Assembly: GCA_020634515.1 (NCBI GenBank)
Contig: JACKBL010000002.1
Coordinates: 434,001-498,000, forward strand
Length of the DNA stretch: 64,000 bases
Origin: Ardenticatenales bacterium
GTDB lineage: Bacteria > Chloroflexota > Anaerolineae > Promineifilales > Promineifilaceae
Reading direction: 5' to 3'
In this document: piece after piece, positions 61,558 to 64,000 of the stretch
How the letters are laid out: each line of letters opens with the position of its first letter
Numbering within the stretch: the first letter of the stretch is position 1
Made by a program: the position numbers and the translations under genes
The notes under the pieces: generated by a model
Told to the model about the DNA's origin: nothing
Database searches by the model: none
The model's input: the letters and a program-made list of their open reading frames with translations, nothing else

Positions 61558-63999
61558 ATGAAAAAGAAACTTCGCGGCGTCAAACGGCAAGACATCCAGC
61601 TTGATTTTGACCTCTATCGCGTCAAAGTGCCCATCCCCGGCGTCGCCGGCGCTTACCTCAGCGTCCTGGACCTGTGGCCGGAGGGCGCCACGCGCACCAT
61701 CATGTTTGTGCACGGCTTCGCCGGCGTGCTGGAGTCGTGGGAGTTCCAGATCAACTACTTCGCCCGCGGCTATCGCGTCATCGCGCCCGATTTGCGCGGC
61801 CACGGACAGAGCGACGCCCCCTACACGGCGTACACCATGTCCGAAATGGTCGCCGACCTGGAAGCCATCGCCACGCACCTGGAGTTGCCCTCGTTTGTCC
61901 TGGCGGCCCATTCCTTTGGTGGATCCATTGCCGTCGAATACGCCAACGCCCACCCGGAGCGGTTGGAAAAGCTAATCCTCATCGCCACCGCCGGCGAATA
62001 CCCGCTGCCCAAAGCCGCCAACCTCCTCTTTCGCATCCCCGCCGCCTTTTTTCGCCCCTGGTGGCCCTATCGCCCCCGCTGGGACGCGGAAATCCACGTA
62101 CTCAAGCGCATGATGGGCAACAACATGCGCCACTGGCAGGGGTGGTCGCTGCTGCGCAACATCACCACGCCCACGTTGATCATCACCGGGGAGCGGGACA
62201 ATTATTTTCCCCGCTACGTGTTTGATGACGTGGGCAAAACGGTTCCGCACGCGGAGATTTACGACATCGGCTCCGCCAAGCACAAAGTGCAGTTGGAGCG
62301 GCACAGCGCCGTCAATCGCGTGATTGAACGCTTTCTGGGTGACGAAAAGCAGAAATCGTGGCGCGATCTGTCGCCCGCCGCCGCGGCTTCCAACCGCGTC
62401 TGGTTGAAGAGTTACAGCAAGGAGACGCCGCCGACCATTCCTATCCCCCGCCATCCCTTGACCAGCTTCCTGGAAAGCGCGGCGGGCTGGTTGCCGCGGC
62501 GGGTGGCCCTTTCGTTTTATGGCACAAAACTGACCTATCAGCAGCTAAACGAAAGCGTCAACCAGTTTGCCCACGTCTTGCACGGCATGGGCGTGCGTCC
62601 GGGGGACCGGGTGATGGTGGTGCTGCCCAATATGCCGCAAATGGTGGTGGCCTACTACGCCATCTTGCGCATCGGCGGCGTGGTGGTGTTGCCCAATCCG
62701 GACGCGGACGCGGCGCGCATTGTGCGGCTGGTGGGGGAGACGGGGGCGAAAATCTTCATCACGCTGAACAGTTTTAGCCGCATGGCGCAGGCCGTGCGGG
62801 CGCAGTCACAGGTGGAATACGTCATTTTCGCGGATATTCGCCAGGTGGTGTCCGGCTTTGTGTATCGCAAGCTGATGGATCGGTGGGGAATTGCCGGCAG
62901 CGAAGAGCAGGATTACGAGTTATCACAGAGTATCGGGCAGCGCATGTCGGAACTGATGCGTGACGCGCCCATTAGCCCGCCGGAGGTCGTCGTGAAGAGC
63001 GGGGACATGGCGACGATTATCTTCACCAGCGGCACGGTGGACGAGCCAAAGGGCGTTTGCCTCTCGCACGCCAATCTGGTTGCCAACACGCTGCAAACGC
63101 GCCATTGGGTTCCGGGGCTGCAATATGGCCAGGAGACGTCCCTCTCCGTGATTCCGCTGCTGCACAGCTATGGCATGACCAATGCCATGAACCTGCCGAT
63201 TGCGCTGGGGGCGACGATTGTGCTGTTGCCCGTGTTTGATCTGGAGCAGGTGCTGGAGCATATCAAGACGCACAAGCCAACCATCTTCCCCGGCGTGCCC
63301 TCGATGTATACGGCGCTGAATCAGGCCCCAAATGTGCGCGAGTATGGCCTTTCCTCAATTCGGGCGTGTATCAGTGGCGCGGCGCCATTGCCGGTGGAGG
63401 TGCAGGAGGCATTTGAGAAGCTGACGCGGGGGCGGCTGGTGGAAGGGTATGGGCTGACGGAGGCGTCCCCGGTGACGCACGCGAATCCGCTGTATGGGGT
63501 GCGGAAGGCGGGTTCGATTGGCGTGCCGCTGCCGAATACGGATGCGAAGGTGGTGGATTTGATGACGGGGGCGGATATGCCGGCAGGCAGCATCGGCGAA
63601 CTCGTGGTCAAAGGACCGCAGGTCATGATGGGCTACTGGAACTCCCAGACCCAATCCCCCCTGCCGCCGGACCATCCCGCTTCCGGTTTGAAGGAGGGAT
63701 GGCTGGATACGGGGGATGTGGCCGTGCAGGACGCCGACGGCTATTTTCAGATCATCAGTCGCAAGAAAGACACCATCGTTTTTGGCGACTACAGCGTTTA
63801 CCCGCGCGACGTGGAAGAGGTGCTTTACGAAAACAACAAAGTGATGGAAGTGGCCGTCGTGGGCGTGGGCACGACGGATGGCGGGCAGAAGGTGAAGGCG
63901 TTTGTCGTGCCGCGTCCCGGTAGTAACTTGACGGCGGAAGAGTTGTTGGAATTGTGCCGGCATCGGCTGGAACCTTACGCCGTGCCCTGGGAGATTGAA
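61558..63999 (+). CDS. Alpha/beta-hydrolase fused to acyl-CoA/AMP-dependent ligase (3' partial)
   Basis: One uninterrupted frame from ATG 61558 runs past the window end, at least 814 codons. Residues ~1-265 are an alpha/beta-hydrolase: FVHGFAGVLESWEFQ, PDLRGHGQSDAP, nucleophile elbow LAAHSFGGSIA, and GERDNYFP. Residues ~300 onwards are an adenylate-forming ligase: TYQQLNESVNQFAHVL, P-loop-like IIFTSGTVDEPKGVCLSH, VEGYGLTEASP, WLDTGDVAVQDADGYF, and ISRKKDTIVFGDYSVYP. Order hydrolase-ligase is the same as in OleBC fusions, but OleB uses Asp where Ser stands here. It may activate fatty acids released by the hydrolase. I checked codon by codon across the fusion and found no stop. Confidence 0.88.
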   Translation, partial: MKKKLRGVKRQDIQLDFDLYRVKVPIPGVAGAYLSVLDLWPEGATRTIMFVHGFAGVLESWEFQINYFARGYRVIAPDLRGHGQSDAPYTAYTMSEMVADLEAIATHLELPSFVLAAHSFGGSIAVEYANAHPERLEKLILIATAGEYPLPKAANLLFRIPAAFFRPWWPYRPRWDAEIHVLKRMMGNNMRHWQGWSLLRNITTPTLIITGERDNYFPRYVFDDVGKTVPHAEIYDIGSAKHKVQLERHSAVNRVIERFLGDEKQKSWRDLSPAAAASNRVWLKSYSKETPPTIPIPRHPLTSFLESAAGWLPRRVALSFYGTKLTYQQLNESVNQFAHVLHGMGVRPGDRVMVVLPNMPQMVVAYYAILRIGGVVVLPNPDADAARIVRLVGETGAKIFITLNSFSRMAQAVRAQSQVEYVIFADIRQVVSGFVYRKLMDRWGIAGSEEQDYELSQSIGQRMSELMRDAPISPPEVVVKSGDMATIIFTSGTVDEPKGVCLSHANLVANTLQTRHWVPGLQYGQETSLSVIPLLHSYGMTNAMNLPIALGATIVLLPVFDLEQVLEHIKTHKPTIFPGVPSMYTALNQAPNVREYGLSSIRACISGAAPLPVEVQEAFEKLTRGRLVEGYGLTEASPVTHANPLYGVRKAGSIGVPLPNTDAKVVDLMTGADMPAGSIGELVVKGPQVMMGYWNSQTQSPLPPDHPASGLKEGWLDTGDVAVQDADGYFQIISRKKDTIVFGDYSVYPRDVEEVLYENNKVMEVAVVGVGTTDGGQKVKAFVVPRPGSNLTAEELLELCRHRLEPYAVPWEIE

Positions 64000-64000
64000 T

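Overview
The window reads as chromosomal DNA of an uncultivated-type Chloroflexota (Anaerolineae-like) bacterium; no rRNA or marker gene is present to confirm this. The case rests on gene style: many TolB-like propeller lipoproteins, Thr/Pro-rich linkers, N-terminal zinc-ribbon plus single-TM proteins, gingipain-type C25 peptidases, right-handed beta-helix surface proteins, and lipoboxes without outer-membrane machinery. The DNA is mostly GC-rich. I see no tRNA, rRNA, CRISPR array, prophage or replication origin.

Layout. 1-2.9 kb: end of a TolB-like gene, then an IS1182-type element with a frameshifted transposase. 3.0-14.0 kb (minus strand): a probable operon with a tyrosine-kinase/chain-length regulator, two Fn3-membrane proteins, a PqqD-like protein, two C25 peptidases and a flippase-like membrane protein. 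14.1-17.3 kb: a dienelactone-hydrolase-like enzyme and an orphan molybdenum hydroxylase large subunit. 17.6-21.0 kb (plus): a large secreted beta-helix protein carrying an inserted propeller. 21.5-26.9 kb: an AT-richer segment holding a metallophosphoesterase-STAND NTPase gene (possible defence gene) cleanly split by an IS1634-type element. 27.2-43.0 kb (minus): two gene clusters of zinc-ribbon membrane proteins, a HerA-like ATPase and a run of very small proteins, four sharing an N-terminal signature. 43.1-59.4 kb (plus): phosphoesterase, interrupted Rpn nuclease, glycosyltransferases, radical SAM protein, SDR, GDP-mannose dehydratase, phosphohexomutase, thioesterase, TatD, polyprenyl synthase and two more glycosyltransferases, i.e. 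surface glycan and lipid-carrier functions. 59.4-64.0 kb: TolB-like lipoprotein, P-loop kinase and an alpha/beta-hydrolase fused to an acyl-CoA ligase that runs off the end.

The most unusual signal is not a gene. The octamer TGCCGGCA, usually as ATGCCGGCAT, occurs about 90 times, in genes on both strands, in different reading frames and between genes, against roughly two expected. At many copies the local base composition flips: G/T-rich on the 5' side and C/A-rich on the 3' side, on whichever strand is read. The octamer is absent from the two segments that look foreign (1-3.6 kb and 21.2-27.0 kb). I know of no described element with this behaviour.

Four further families of small intergenic inverted repeats are dispersed through the window. 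One of them, a MITE-like 96-bp unit with a 9-bp target duplication, has split a nuclease gene.
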